Positions 43,151 through 52,930 of a stretch of 62,015 nt of DNA are shown here, in pieces. The translations under genes were made by a program, and so were the position numbers. The DNA comes from Candidatus Pelagibacter communis (GTDB lineage: Bacteria; Pseudomonadota; Alphaproteobacteria; Pelagibacterales; Pelagibacteraceae), in NCBI GenBank assembly GCA_001179885.1, contig CVSD01000036.1, positions 1-62,015 on the forward strand, written 5' to 3'. The notes under the pieces are model-generated. The model had not been told where the DNA came from and did no database searches. It saw nothing but the letters and a program-made list of their open reading frames with translations. Position 1 is the stretch's first letter. Each line of letters begins with the position of its first letter.

Positions 43151-44758
43151 ATGGTTTATATAAATCGATTATTTTTTAATTTCATCAATCGTATAAGAAA
43201 TATTTACCTCAATTCAAATTTTTATGACCGTAAAATTTCTAAGATATATAGCAACAATTTAATATACAAACCTAGTCCACATTTACTTTCATCATTAATT
43301 GAATATCAAAAACAAAAATTTAAAATTGAAGATTTTGCATTAGACGAGATTTGGGATAATAAAAATATCAGCACTAAAGATTTTAAACGTCTAAATAATT
43401 TTTATTGGTTTTTTAGCCTAGATCTAAAATCATCAAAAAAAAATACACAATCAATATTAAAAAATTGGATTAAATATAACTCTAAATATAATGAAGAAAG
43501 TTGGAACTTTGATTTAACAGCCAAAAGAATAATTGCTTGGTTATCCTGTCATAATCTCACTTATAGTGATAATAACGAAAATTATAAAAATAATTTCAAT
43601 AAGATTATTCAAAAACAAACCAACCATCTGATTAATGAAATAAATAGATCAAAGTTAATTGATGATAAAATAATTGGTTGTGCATCAATTATATTAGTTG
43701 GTCTTTGTTATCAAAATCAAAATAAATACTTATCATACGGATTGAATTTATTAAAAAAAATATCTAGAGAAACTTTAGATAATTATGGTTTTCCTAAATC
43801 AAGAAATATTAAACAATTAATTTTTTACTTAAAATATTTTATCTTAATTAGGGAATGGTACAAAGAGTCTCAAATTAAAGTACCAGAACATATTGATGAA
43901 ACTATTTATTATCTTGGACAGGGATATGCTTTTATTTGGCAAAATATAAATTTTGATATTTTATTTAATGGAAACAATAATTCTGATAACGATAATTTTG
44001 ACAATTACCTAAAGAGACTTGGATATAAATTTAAAAATGAGAGTCAAGATTTTGGTGGATATGTAATCTTAAAAAATAAAAAAGTTTGCCTTACAATGGA
44101 TGTAGGATCAACACCCATTTCTACATTTTCTAAAGATTACCAATCTGGCGCTTTATCAATTGAAATAGTCTCTAATGGAAAAAAACTGATTACTAATTGT
44201 GGTTATTCAAAAAAAAATAATATTAAATTAAATAAATTATCAAAATCAACTGCTGCACATAATACTCTTGTAATTGATGACAATTCATCTTGTAAATTTG
44301 ATGAAGTAGATGAATTATTGTTTGTAAGAAAAGGACTAAAAATATTAAAAAAAAATATAGTTTATGAAAAAAATTATTGGAAAATTAATGCCTCACATGA
44401 CGGATATAAAAAAAAATATCATACAATTCATGAGAGAGAAATTGAATTTTTTCCAGAACAAACAACTTTTATTGGTAGAGATAAGATAATAAAAAAAATT
44501 AATAAAAACTATAAATTCGATATCAGATTTCATGTAGAACCTGATGTTAAATTAATGAAGACACAAGATAACAAGTCTATCTTAATTCAGTTAGAGAAAG
44601 AAGGATGGAAATTTACTTGTGATAACTTTGATATAAATATTGATAATGGCTTATATTTCGGTAATAAAAATTCTTATACAAATAATCAAAATATTTTTAT
44701 ATCTGGTATCTCTAATAATCAGATTGAGAATATAAAGTGGGAAATTAAAAGAATATAA
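43151..44758 (+). CDS. Heparinase II/III family protein
   Basis: A 535-residue protein with an alpha-helical toroid N-terminal half (WNFDLTAKRIIAWLSCHNLTY, RETLDNYGFPKSRN) and a beta-sheet C-terminal half with the family motif AAHNTLVIDDNSS and SHDGYKKKYHTIHER. No signal peptide is seen. It lies between rpe and purH, a setting shared by many alphaproteobacteria; it probably acts in envelope polysaccharide turnover, which is inference. Its stop overlaps purH (TAATG). Confidence 0.88.
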   Translation: MVYINRLFFNFINRIRNIYLNSNFYDRKISKIYSNNLIYKPSPHLLSSLIEYQKQKFKIEDFALDEIWDNKNISTKDFKRLNNFYWFFSLDLKSSKKNTQSILKNWIKYNSKYNEESWNFDLTAKRIIAWLSCHNLTYSDNNENYKNNFNKIIQKQTNHLINEINRSKLIDDKIIGCASIILVGLCYQNQNKYLSYGLNLLKKISRETLDNYGFPKSRNIKQLIFYLKYFILIREWYKESQIKVPEHIDETIYYLGQGYAFIWQNINFDILFNGNNNSDNDNFDNYLKRLGYKFKNESQDFGGYVILKNKKVCLTMDVGSTPISTFSKDYQSGALSIEIVSNGKKLITNCGYSKKNNIKLNKLSKSTAAHNTLVIDDNSSCKFDEVDELLFVRKGLKILKKNIVYEKNYWKINASHDGYKKKYHTIHEREIEFFPEQTTFIGRDKIIKKINKNYKFDIRFHVEPDVKLMKTQDNKSILIQLEKEGWKFTCDNFDINIDNGLYFGNKNSYTNNQNIFISGISNNQIENIKWEIKRI

Positions 44759-46293
44759 TGAAAAAAATTCAATCAGCATTAATTTCTGTTTCAGACAAAT
44801 CAAATCTAAAACCACTTCTTAAAATACTAAAAAAAAATAAAATACATTTAATTAGTTCTGGTGGAACATTTAAATTAATAAAAAAGTTAAAATTTAAATG
44901 CACTGAGGTTTCAGATTATACTGGATTTAAAGAAATTCTTGACGGTAGAGTTAAGACATTACATCCAAAAATTCATGCAGGAATTTTGGCAAAGCGAGGA
45001 AGAAAATCTCACCTCAAAGAACTAAAAAATAATAATTTTAAAAATATTGATTTAGTGATTGTAAATTTTTATCCATTTCAAAAAACCTTAAAATTGACAA
45101 ATGATATAAACAAAATTTTAGAAAACATTGATATAGGCGGACCAGCACTGGTGAGGGCAGCGGCAAAAAATTATAATGATGTAACTGTAATTACTTCTAC
45201 AAATCAATATGCAAAACTTATAAATCAATTAAAAAAAAATAATGGAAGTACATCATTAAAATTTAGAGAAGAAATGTCCAAAATGGCTTTTGCGGAGACA
45301 GCATATTATGATTCTGTAATATCAAATTATCTAAATTTTAAATCTAACACTTATTTTCCAGAAAAAAAAATTGTTTATGGTAATTTAATCGAAAAATTAC
45401 GATATGGGGAAAATCCTCATCAAGAAGCTGCTCTATATTCACAAGATAAAAATTTGAAGTTTAATAAAATTCATGGAAAACAATTAAGCTACAATAACTA
45501 TAATGATATTTTTTCAGCATTAACTCTCTCTAAAAGTCTACCAAAAAATATAGGTACCGTTATAGTAAAGCATGCCAATCCTTGTGGTGTATCAAGCTTA
45601 AAAAATAAAATAGATAGCTTTAAATCTGCTTTAGCTTGTGATCCTATTAGTGCTTTTGGTGGTATTGTTTCTTGTAATTTTAGAATTAACAAAAAATTAG
45701 CGAAAGAAATTAATAAAATTTTTTTTGAAGTAATTATTGCTAATGGTTTCGATAAAGATGCTCTTAAAGAATTAAAATTAAAAAAAAGTTTAAGAATTAT
45801 TGATGCTTCAAATCTTTCATTTAATGAAATTTTCAAATTCAATTCTGTAAATAATTCACTTTTGGTACAATCTGAAGATAATAAAATTTTTTCAAAAAAA
45901 GATTTCAGAATTGTTTCTAAAAAAAAACCAACGAAATCCCAATTTGAAAATTTAATATTTGCTTTTAATGTTTGTCGCTATGTGAAATCCAATGCAATAG
46001 TGCTTGCAAATAACAAAAGTACAATTGGCATTGGATCTGGTCAGCCAAGTAGAGTTGATAGTTGTCAGATTGCAATTGATAAGATGAATAAATTTAATTA
46101 TGACAAAAAAGAAATTGTCAGCGCATCTGATGCTTTTTTTCCTTTTGTGGATGGGTTTGAAAAATTAGTTCAATCTGGTGTTTCAGCAATAATTCAACCA
46201 AGTGGATCTATCAGGGATAAAGAGATTATTAAATTTGCTAATTTAACTGATACAGTTTTAGTTTTTTCTAAGACTAGACATTTTAGACACTAA
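44758..46293 (+). CDS. purH: Bifunctional AICAR transformylase/IMP cyclohydrolase
   Basis: Last two steps of IMP synthesis, 511 residues. The N-terminal cyclohydrolase domain has ALISVSDKSNLKPL, GRVKTLHPKIHAGIL and DIGGPALVRAAAKN. The C-terminal transformylase has LRYGENPHQEAALY, VKHANPCGVS, DPISAFGG and the final GSIRDKE. It converges on the pterin dehydratase gene with a 4-base shared stop (CTAA). Confidence 0.98.
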   Translation: MKKIQSALISVSDKSNLKPLLKILKKNKIHLISSGGTFKLIKKLKFKCTEVSDYTGFKEILDGRVKTLHPKIHAGILAKRGRKSHLKELKNNNFKNIDLVIVNFYPFQKTLKLTNDINKILENIDIGGPALVRAAAKNYNDVTVITSTNQYAKLINQLKKNNGSTSLKFREEMSKMAFAETAYYDSVISNYLNFKSNTYFPEKKIVYGNLIEKLRYGENPHQEAALYSQDKNLKFNKIHGKQLSYNNYNDIFSALTLSKSLPKNIGTVIVKHANPCGVSSLKNKIDSFKSALACDPISAFGGIVSCNFRINKKLAKEINKIFFEVIIANGFDKDALKELKLKKSLRIIDASNLSFNEIFKFNSVNNSLLVQSEDNKIFSKKDFRIVSKKKPTKSQFENLIFAFNVCRYVKSNAIVLANNKSTIGIGSGQPSRVDSCQIAIDKMNKFNYDKKEIVSASDAFFPFVDGFEKLVQSGVSAIIQPSGSIRDKEIIKFANLTDTVLVFSKTRHFRH

Positions 46294-46625
46294 ATCTTAT
46301 CAATTTTAGCTGCTAATATAAAATCATTTTCAGATAAACCTTCTATTGCATGGGTTGTAATATTTATTTTAGCATAACCCCAACCAAAAGTAATGTCCGG
46401 ATGATGACCTTCTTCCTCAGATATTTTTCCCACTTCGTTAATAAACTTCTGACTTTCTAAAAAATTTTTAAATGTAAATTTTTTTTCTAAAAAATATATA
46501 TTTTTTTTATCATTTACTATATTCCAGCCATCAATTTTTTTTTGATATTTATGAATTTCTGAAATATCAAATGGTAAAGCACCACCTTCGCATGGAACAC
46601 ATTTCTTATCTGAAAGTTTATTCAT
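46290..46625 (-). CDS. Pterin-4a-carbinolamine dehydratase (4a-hydroxytetrahydrobiopterin dehydratase)
   Basis: Dehydrates 4a-hydroxytetrahydropterin, 111 residues. The motif EEGHHPDITFGWGYAKINITTHAIEGLSENDF in parts: GHHPDI holds the catalytic His pair and THAIEGLSENDF the third. An N-terminal CVPCEGG precedes the domain. No phenylalanine hydroxylase gene lies nearby, so the pterin partner is not obvious from context. The 179-base gap upstream of it (46626-46804) contains no gene. Confidence 0.92.
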   Translation of the reverse strand: MNKLSDKKCVPCEGGALPFDISEIHKYQKKIDGWNIVNDKKNIYFLEKKFTFKNFLESQKFINEVGKISEEEGHHPDITFGWGYAKINITTHAIEGLSENDFILAAKIDKI

Positions 46626-46804
46626 AATTGTTAATTATAATGTTCTTTATACACCATAATATCTTAAGATTGATAAGTTTTTTATTTAAAACTTAATGAT
46701 TTCATTTTAAAGTTAAATTCTATTTTTCAATTCAAATTATTCTTGAAAAATGCTACAAAGTTCCGTGTGTATTATAATCACTACTTTAATGATAAAAATT
46801 TTAT

Positions 46805-47443
46805 ATGAATTCAAAATTAACATATAAAATTAAAATTATTGACAATTTTCTTGATAAAGATGATTTTGACGCATTGTGTAATCTCAAAATTGAAAAAAAA
46901 GATAATGAAAAATTTAAAGTATTCCACAACGAAATTACTGGAAATAAAATTTTAAAATCCTCTATAGACGAAAAATTATTAATAAGATTAAATAAGTATC
47001 ACCTCAGAACAATGGAAATTTTGAGAGAGCTATGTCCAGAAAAATTTGATTTGTATGATTATTCTGATTTTGTAATAATTTTAACAGATAAAGATGCAAA
47101 ATTTCCTTTTCATGATGATACACCCAATAAATTATTATCTGGAGTAATTTATCTAACTCCTGAAAAAAACTCAGGTACTATTTTTAGTAATAACAAAAAA
47201 GGATCTAACTATGAAAAGGTTGATTGGAAACAAAATAGAGCAGTTTTTTTTTCTAGAAAAGAAAGAGAAACTTGGCATGCTTACGAGGGTGATGGTGTAA
47301 ATAATAGATTAGCTTTGGTATATAATCTTAATAGTAAACGACTTAAAGAAGTTTATAAGGCAGAGAAAAAAAATTACTTTTACGGAAATCTAAGATATAA
47401 AATAAATCCTTATTTATCACGATTTTTTAAAATCACAATTTAG
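46805..47443 (+). CDS. 2-oxoglutarate/Fe(II)-dependent oxygenase-like protein
   Basis: A 212-residue protein with the double-stranded beta-helix iron site: FPFHDDTPNKLLSGVIYLTP supplies the His-x-Asp pair, ETWHAYEG the distal His, and NNRLALVYNL the Arg that binds 2-oxoglutarate. The substrate is unknown; related proteins hydroxylate small molecules or sugar/protein targets. It stands alone, upstream of tRNA-Gly on the other strand. TATAAT at 46773-46778 may be part of its promoter. Confidence 0.8.
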   Translation: MNSKLTYKIKIIDNFLDKDDFDALCNLKIEKKDNEKFKVFHNEITGNKILKSSIDEKLLIRLNKYHLRTMEILRELCPEKFDLYDYSDFVIILTDKDAKFPFHDDTPNKLLSGVIYLTPEKNSGTIFSNNKKGSNYEKVDWKQNRAVFFSRKERETWHAYEGDGVNNRLALVYNLNSKRLKEVYKAEKKNYFYGNLRYKINPYLSRFFKITI

Positions 47444-47458
47444 TGTAATAATTTTACT

Positions 47459-47533
47459 TGGAGCGGGCAAAGGGGTTCGAACCCTCGACCTTCTCGTTGG
47501 CAACGAGACGCTCTACCACTGAGCTATGCCCGC
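47459..47533 (-). tRNA. tRNA-Gly (GCC anticodon)
   Basis: Minus-strand RNA begins GCGGGCA and ends TGCCCGC (7-base acceptor stem), discriminator U and an encoded CCA (47461-47459). D arm GCTC-AGTGGTA-GAGC, anticodon arm TCTCG-TTGCCAA-CGAGA with anticodon GCC, and T arm with TTCGAAC are all present. The T stem has one G-U pair. Confidence 0.97.
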
Positions 47534-47542
47534 AAAAGATTT

Positions 47543-47571
47543 AATATAGTGTGTCGTTTTTTTTAATTCAA
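47543..47571 (-). promoter_or_regulatory. Sigma-70-type promoter of tRNA-Gly
   Basis: On the minus strand, TTGAAT (47571-47566) and TATATT (47548-47543) are separated by exactly 17 bases. The -10 box ends 9 bases before the mature tRNA 5' end, so transcription would start almost at the tRNA. Confidence 0.75.
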
Positions 47572-47588
47572 GTAATATTAAATATGTT

Positions 47589-48245
47589 ATGTTTTTTATG
47601 ATGAAAAAAGAAGATCTTCCTCAAGTATTATCAATTTTTCCTTTAAGCAATTTTATAATTTTTCCTAAAACCACAGTGCCCTTAAATATTTTTGAACCAA
47701 GGTACATTGACATGATTAATGATAGCATAGGCTCAAACAAACTTATAGGAATGATACAACCAAAAAATTCTAAAGAACATAATATTGTTCCTAAGCTATA
47801 TGATGTTGGCTGTATGGGAAAAATAACAAGCTTTAAAGAAAATGAAAATGGTCAATTTTTAATTGAATTACAAGGTATTATTAGATTTAAAATAATAAAT
47901 GAAATTAAATCAGTAAAAAAATACAGAGAGTGTAAAATAGAATTTAAGAACTTCTATGAAGATTTAAATGTACAAAATGAAAATGTAGAATTCTCTGACT
48001 TAAAATTAATTTTTAAAGATTTAAAGACTCTTTTTGAAAAAAGAGGATTTATTATTAATTGGAAAGGATTAGAGAAACAAAGCTTAAACGAAATAATAAA
48101 TGCTTTGGCTATGGCATCCCCATTTACACTTGAAGAAAAACAAATTTTATTAGAAGCTAAGAACTTAGAATTAAGAAAAAACAAAATTTCTCAAATTTTA
48201 ACTACTTATTCATTTGACAACTATAATAATACTACTGTTCAATAA
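47589..48245 (+). CDS. Lon-protease N-terminal-domain protein
   Basis: A 218-residue stand-alone LON substrate-binding domain, without ATPase or protease parts: LSIFPLSNFIIFPKTTVPLNIFEPRYIDMINDS, KLIGMIQP, GCMGKITSF and GIIRFKII. The helical C-terminal part has NALAMASPFTLEEKQILLEA. Its role is unknown, possibly a protein-binding adaptor. Three in-frame ATG codons (47589, 47598, 47601) could start it. Confidence 0.92.
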   Translation: MFFMMKKEDLPQVLSIFPLSNFIIFPKTTVPLNIFEPRYIDMINDSIGSNKLIGMIQPKNSKEHNIVPKLYDVGCMGKITSFKENENGQFLIELQGIIRFKIINEIKSVKKYRECKIEFKNFYEDLNVQNENVEFSDLKLIFKDLKTLFEKRGFIINWKGLEKQSLNEIINALAMASPFTLEEKQILLEAKNLELRKNKISQILTTYSFDNYNNTTVQ

Positions 48246-48253
48246 TATTAGAT

Positions 48254-49318
48254 TTATAATCCGTTATTAGCTATTTCTTCAAAAGATTTAATTAAAAACT
48301 TATTTTTTCCAATGATCCGAACTGACTTACTTAAAATATTATTATTTATTTTACTTTCCAAGTTAAAAAACTCGTAAATAAAATCTATCCCACTAGAAAA
48401 AAGATAATTTTTATGTTTAGTTTTTTTTTCAAAATCATTACATATAGATCTGTCTAATTCTAATCCATTATCTTTTCTAAAATTTATTAATTCACATAAA
48501 ATATTAATATCTCTTATATTCATATTGAAACCTTGTCCTGCAAGTGGATGTATGCGATGTAATAAATCCCCGAATGCCAGAATATTCCCGTGAAAGTAGG
48601 ATCTTAAATTAACTGATTTCAACTTAAATGAGGCTAATTTTTCAAATAAAACTATTTCATATTTAGAGTTGTATTTTGTGACTATTTTTTTTAGGTCAAT
48701 ATTCTTTTCACCTCTAGCTGAGTATACAATAGAAGTCTCTGTTTCCGATAAAGGTAAGAAAGCCAAAGGGCCTTTTTGAGTGAATATTTGTGAAGCAACA
48801 TTATTTTTTATTTTTTTATGTTTAATAATTGTAGTGTGGGCAAAGCTGTCATAATCTTTTTTCAATTTTTTGGAAAAAAATTTTTTTGTTATTTGATTTC
48901 TACTGTCACAATTTATAACTAAATTATATTTATTTAAATTTGAATTTTTGTAACTTAATATTTTTTTAAAATTACATAATTTATTCTTTATTAATTTTGA
49001 AAATAATTCAGTTTGCAAATCAAAATTTTTAATCATTGAAAAAAGTACACGACTTTTATTTTCAAAATTTAAAATTTTTTCACTCTGTAAATTTTCAGAA
49101 TAAATTTCTATTTTTTTAATATCCCATGAAAATTTTTTGATATTTAAAATTTCTCGATTAAAAAAATCAATGTTTTTTTTTGATAAACCTATAGTTCTAT
49201 TTTTATTTATATCTATTTTTTTTTGATTTGAAAAAATGTCAACAAATATTCCTTTATTAACCAAAGATTTAGCTAAACTTAAGCTTGTTAATCCATTTCC
49301 CAATATAGCAAGTTTCAT
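48254..49318 (-). CDS. UbiH/UbiF/Coq6-family FAD monooxygenase
   Basis: FAD-dependent hydroxylase of ubiquinone ring synthesis, 354 residues from the ATG at 49318 (MKLAILGNGLTSLSLAKSL, the dinucleotide fold). The upstream in-frame ATG at 49411 would add 31 non-family residues and extend across the ftsK start, so it is rejected. GDLLHRIHPLAGQGFNMNIRD is the second FAD motif. Which ring position it hydroxylates is not evident. It is divergent from ftsK. Confidence 0.9.
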   Translation of the reverse strand: MKLAILGNGLTSLSLAKSLVNKGIFVDIFSNQKKIDINKNRTIGLSKKNIDFFNREILNIKKFSWDIKKIEIYSENLQSEKILNFENKSRVLFSMIKNFDLQTELFSKLIKNKLCNFKKILSYKNSNLNKYNLVINCDSRNQITKKFFSKKLKKDYDSFAHTTIIKHKKIKNNVASQIFTQKGPLAFLPLSETETSIVYSARGEKNIDLKKIVTKYNSKYEIVLFEKLASFKLKSVNLRSYFHGNILAFGDLLHRIHPLAGQGFNMNIRDINILCELINFRKDNGLELDRSICNDFEKKTKHKNYLFSSGIDFIYEFFNLESKINNNILSKSVRIIGKNKFLIKSFEEIANNGL

Positions 49319-49380
49319 AATATTTTTAATTTTAACAACAAAAATTAGATGATACAAAGTGTTAAATTGATTCATCTGAT

Positions 49381-51471
49381 ATGGATATAAAACAAGTATC
49401 AAACACAGCATTAACTTTTATTACTAAAAGGTTAATTGAGGTATTTGGAATTTGTATTTTTTTATTTGGTATTATAATAATTTTTGCTTTATTTTCATAT
49501 TCTCCTGAAGATCCAAATTTTATTTTTCCTGAAAATACTGAAATCAAAAATATATTAGGTTTTAAAGGTAGTTTTGCATCAGATCTGATTTTTCAATCTA
49601 TCGGAATAATTGCTTATTTGATACCTATTACTTTTATTTTTACTGGATTAAATATATGCAAAAAGAAACAGGTTTTACTTATAATAGAAAATTTTTTTTT
49701 AATAATAATTTATTCCTCTATAGGATCTCTATTTTTTAATTTTTATTATCCCAATAATTTTATGTTTCATATTAATGGCAGTGGAGGATTTGTTGGTAAT
49801 TATTTTAATGAAACATTTATAAATAGTGTTATAAAAACTCAACCAATTCTTTTTTACTATATACTTCTAATATTAACATCAATTTTTTTTTTATTAAGTA
49901 TTAATTTTAATTTAAAAAACTTTTATGAAGGCTTAAAAAAATTAATCCTATTTTTTTTTAATAAAAATTCAAAAAACTATACGAATAAGAATGAAATTAT
50001 AAATGAGTTCATTCCACAAGATGAAATAAAAGATTTGATACAAGAAGATTTGCCATTTATTAAAACAGAAAACAACAAGCTATCTAATAAAATTAAATTT
50101 TCAATACCTTCAATAGATCTTTTAAAGATCCCAACAAAAAAAGAAAGAGAACACTCAGAAAAAAATGAAAATAATGATCCAGAATTTCTTGAAAAAATTC
50201 TTTTAGACTTTGGTGTAGATGGAAAAATAAAAAAAGTTAGCAATGGGCCAGTTGTTACTTTAAATGAGTTTGAACCAGCCGCAGGTATTAAAGTTTCAAA
50301 AATAATAAATCTTTCTGATGATATTGCTAGAAATACAAGTTCTGAGTCTGCTCGAATTGCAACAATTCCAGGAAGTAATACTATAGGAATCGAACTTCCA
50401 AATATTCAAAGAGAAAATGTTTATTTAAGTGAAATAATAAATCATTCAGATTTTAAAAAAAAAGATATCAAATTACCGATAGCTTTAGGCAAAAGTATCT
50501 CTGGTATACCACTAATTGGAGATTTGTCATCAATGCCCCATCTGCTTATAGCTGGTACTACTGGTTCAGGTAAATCAGTATGCATCAACACTATAATATT
50601 GTCTCTACTCTACAAACATCCACCTGAACGATGTAAATTTATTCTTATAGATCCTAAAATGTTAGAACTCTCTACTTACGAGGGAGTTCCACATTTATTG
50701 TGCCCGGTGATCACTGAAGCTAAAAAAGCAGCTTCTGTCTTAGGATGGGTTGTAAAAGAAATGGAAAGTAGATATCGATTAATGACTAAAGAAGGAGTGA
50801 GAAACATAGATGGCTACAACTCGAAACACAAACTTCCCATGCCTTATATCGTAGTTGTTGTGGATGAAATGTCTGATTTGATGTTAGTGGCTGGAAAAGA
50901 AATTGAAAACTATATTCAAAAATTATCTCAAATGGCTAGAGCTGCTGGAATTCATATAATTATGGCTACTCAACGTCCAAGTGTTGATGTAATAACAGGT
51001 ACGATCAAAGCAAATTTTCCGACTAGAATATCATTTCAAGTAACTTCAAAAATAGATAGTAGGACAATTTTAGGTGAACAAGGTGCTGAACAATTATTAG
51101 GTAAAGGTGATATGTTATACATGTCATCTGCAAATAAGATTATTAGAATTCATGCCCCTTTTGTTTCAGATAATGAAATTGAAAAAATAAATAATTTTTT
51201 AAGATCTCAAGCAGAACCAGATTATGTTGATGAAATTTTAAATTTTGCAGATGAAAAAGAAATGAATGATTCTTCAAAAAATCAGGGCGATAAAGATGAA
51301 TTATATCAATCTGCTGTAGAAATTATTAAATCTGAAGGTAAAGCATCGACCTCTTTTTTACAAAGAAAACTTCAAATTGGATACAATAGAGCTGCTAGAA
51401 TTATCGATATGATGGAAGCTGAAGGTATTGTTAGTAAAGCAAATCATGTTGGAAAAAGAGATGTACTTTAA
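49381..51471 (+). CDS. ftsK: DNA translocase FtsK
   Basis: Septum-bound ATPase that pumps chromosome termini and activates XerCD at dif. The 696-residue protein has four to five N-terminal membrane helices, a short linker instead of the usual long one, then the motor: Walker A AGTTGSGKS (50551-50577), Walker B VVVVDEMSDLM, TQRPSVDVITGTIKANFPTRISFQV. The C-terminal gamma winged helix (SFLQRKLQIGYNRAARIIDMME) reads KOPS sites. It overlaps lolA by 11 bases. Confidence 0.97.
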   Translation: MDIKQVSNTALTFITKRLIEVFGICIFLFGIIIIFALFSYSPEDPNFIFPENTEIKNILGFKGSFASDLIFQSIGIIAYLIPITFIFTGLNICKKKQVLLIIENFFLIIIYSSIGSLFFNFYYPNNFMFHINGSGGFVGNYFNETFINSVIKTQPILFYYILLILTSIFFLLSINFNLKNFYEGLKKLILFFFNKNSKNYTNKNEIINEFIPQDEIKDLIQEDLPFIKTENNKLSNKIKFSIPSIDLLKIPTKKEREHSEKNENNDPEFLEKILLDFGVDGKIKKVSNGPVVTLNEFEPAAGIKVSKIINLSDDIARNTSSESARIATIPGSNTIGIELPNIQRENVYLSEIINHSDFKKKDIKLPIALGKSISGIPLIGDLSSMPHLLIAGTTGSGKSVCINTIILSLLYKHPPERCKFILIDPKMLELSTYEGVPHLLCPVITEAKKAASVLGWVVKEMESRYRLMTKEGVRNIDGYNSKHKLPMPYIVVVVDEMSDLMLVAGKEIENYIQKLSQMARAAGIHIIMATQRPSVDVITGTIKANFPTRISFQVTSKIDSRTILGEQGAEQLLGKGDMLYMSSANKIIRIHAPFVSDNEIEKINNFLRSQAEPDYVDEILNFADEKEMNDSSKNQGDKDELYQSAVEIIKSEGKASTSFLQRKLQIGYNRAARIIDMMEAEGIVSKANHVGKRDVL

Positions 51472-52018
51472 TAAAAAAGTTTTATTCGTTATAATTTTTA
51501 GCTTTATAATGAACAATGTTTCAGCCTCAGTCAAAGAAAATATACTTAACAAATTTAAAAATATTGAAAATATCTCATTTAACTTTGAACAAAATATAAA
51601 TGGAAAAATAGAAAATGGTAAATGTACCATAAAATATCCAAAAAAAATTTATTGCAAATATAATCTCAGTAATAAAAAAATTCTGGTCTCAAATGGTAAT
51701 TCTTTAGTAATTAAAACTTTAAGTAGTTATTATTTGTACCCATTAAAAAAAACTCCTTTAAATTTCATTCTAAATAAAAACTTTTTACTAAAAAAAATAG
51801 AAAATTTAGAAGAAAGAAATGTTGGTGAAAACTTCATAAATTATAAATTTGTTGAAAATGAAAATGAAATCAATTTATTTTTTGACAAAAAAACTTTTAA
51901 TTTAATTGGTTGGCAAACTGTTGATTTATATCAAAATATTAGTATTACATATCTTTCATCTATAAAAAGAAATCAAAAACTAAGTAAAGATTTATTTGTT
52001 TTGCCTAAGCAAAATTGA
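51461..52018 (+). CDS. lolA: Outer membrane lipoprotein carrier protein LolA
   Basis: Periplasmic chaperone carrying lipoproteins to the outer membrane. I use ATG at 51461 (185 residues), which starts a signal peptide (FNKKVLFVIIFSFIMNNVSA); the upstream ATG at 51428 would put eleven extra residues before it. The LolA core is degenerate but visible: FKNIENISFNFEQNINGK, GKCTIKYPKKIYCKY, LVSNGNSLVIK. The ftsK-lolA order is conserved in alphaproteobacteria. Confidence 0.9.
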   Translation: MYFNKKVLFVIIFSFIMNNVSASVKENILNKFKNIENISFNFEQNINGKIENGKCTIKYPKKIYCKYNLSNKKILVSNGNSLVIKTLSSYYLYPLKKTPLNFILNKNFLLKKIENLEERNVGENFINYKFVENENEINLFFDKKTFNLIGWQTVDLYQNISITYLSSIKRNQKLSKDLFVLPKQN

Positions 52019-52019
52019 T

Positions 52020-52523
52020 TTATAAAAATACAGTTTCGGTTTTAAAAACTTTCATACCTCTGGCAATGTAGTTATTTAACGCGTTCTTATGATCCAATGA
52101 ACATGTATGCACCCAAACTCTTTTAGGTTTATTTAAAAATGAATTTTTTATAGCTTTTGATAATAAATATGAACCTAATTTTCTATTCTGATATTCTTCC
52201 AATAAACCTAAGTAGGCTATCTCAACTTCATTTTTTTCTTTATGTAAATTAAGCTCAAAATATCCTGCAAAATCATCTTTGTTTTTTAAAACATAAGTTT
52301 TTACATTTTTACTAGAAACATAATCAATCCATTGTTTTTCAGTCCAAACTAACCGATCTATCCAATTGTGTTTTTTTCCAATATTCTTGTAAAAAAATTT
52401 ATTTAATTGAAAATCAACTGGATCTACAAGATTTACAGAATACATTTCTGAAAAATCAGAGGTCTCCCTCAAGTCTTTTAAAAAAATTATTTCTAAATAA
52501 TTTCTTTGAACTTTTTTATTCAC
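52020..52523 (-). CDS. GNAT-family N-acetyltransferase
   Basis: A 167-residue acyl-CoA transferase fold. The acetyl-CoA pyrophosphate loop is EYQNRKLGSYLLSKAI, preceded by the strand EVEIAYLGL and followed by VWVHTCSLDHKNALNNYIARGMKVFKTE. Substrate unknown. It overlaps the HIT gene by 4 bases and converges on lolA with a 1-base gap. Confidence 0.9.
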   Translation of the reverse strand: MNKKVQRNYLEIIFLKDLRETSDFSEMYSVNLVDPVDFQLNKFFYKNIGKKHNWIDRLVWTEKQWIDYVSSKNVKTYVLKNKDDFAGYFELNLHKEKNEVEIAYLGLLEEYQNRKLGSYLLSKAIKNSFLNKPKRVWVHTCSLDHKNALNNYIARGMKVFKTETVFL

Positions 52524-52885
52524 TCAACCATCTTACCCACTCTTTCACCTCCAAATAAATGAAAGTGTAAATGAGGTACCTCTTGTCCTCCATGCTCACT
52601 AATATTAACTAGAGCTCTATAGCCTTTTCCAGTATCAACCGAAATCTTGAGTTTTTTTGCTACTATATTTATTCCTTTTAATAAACCTATCATTTCATCT
52701 GGTGATGCGTTCATACTAAAATCATCTAGATCAATATATTTTCCTTTTGGTATTACAAGGGCATGAATTTTTTTTTGAGGGTTTATGTCATGAAATGACA
52801 ATACAAAATCATCCTCATAAATTTTTTTACAAGGAATTTCTCCTCTTAATATTTTGGCAAAAATATTATTATTATCATATTCCAT
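52520..52885 (-). CDS. HIT-family nucleotide-binding protein
   Basis: A 121-residue HINT-type hydrolase acting on nucleoside phosphoramidates. It has NIFAKILRGEIPCKKIYEDD, FHDINPQ, HALVIPKGKYIDLDD and the histidine triad HGGQEVPHLHFHLFGG. It lies downstream of the FkbM-type gene. Confidence 0.95.
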   Translation of the reverse strand: MEYDNNNIFAKILRGEIPCKKIYEDDFVLSFHDINPQKKIHALVIPKGKYIDLDDFSMNASPDEMIGLLKGINIVAKKLKISVDTGKGYRALVNISEHGGQEVPHLHFHLFGGERVGKMVE

Positions 52886-52930
52886 AAAATTATTTATTTT
52901 CTAGTTGTATATTTATAATCAAACATTATT

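Noticed and set aside
46626-46804. RNA gene or riboswitch in the 179-base gap before the 2OG oxygenase
   Set aside because: Only AT-rich promoter-like sequence (TATAAT at 46773-46778) without a convincing -35 partner at 17 bases or any stable stem was found.
47459-47533. tRNA-Gly as an integration site of a genomic island
   Set aside because: No integrase, no repeat of the tRNA 3' end and only ordinary core genes are nearby.
49977-50243. Minus-strand frame within ftsK
   Set aside because: It lies opposite the linker of ftsK and reads as low-complexity Ser/Phe; no start signal or family.
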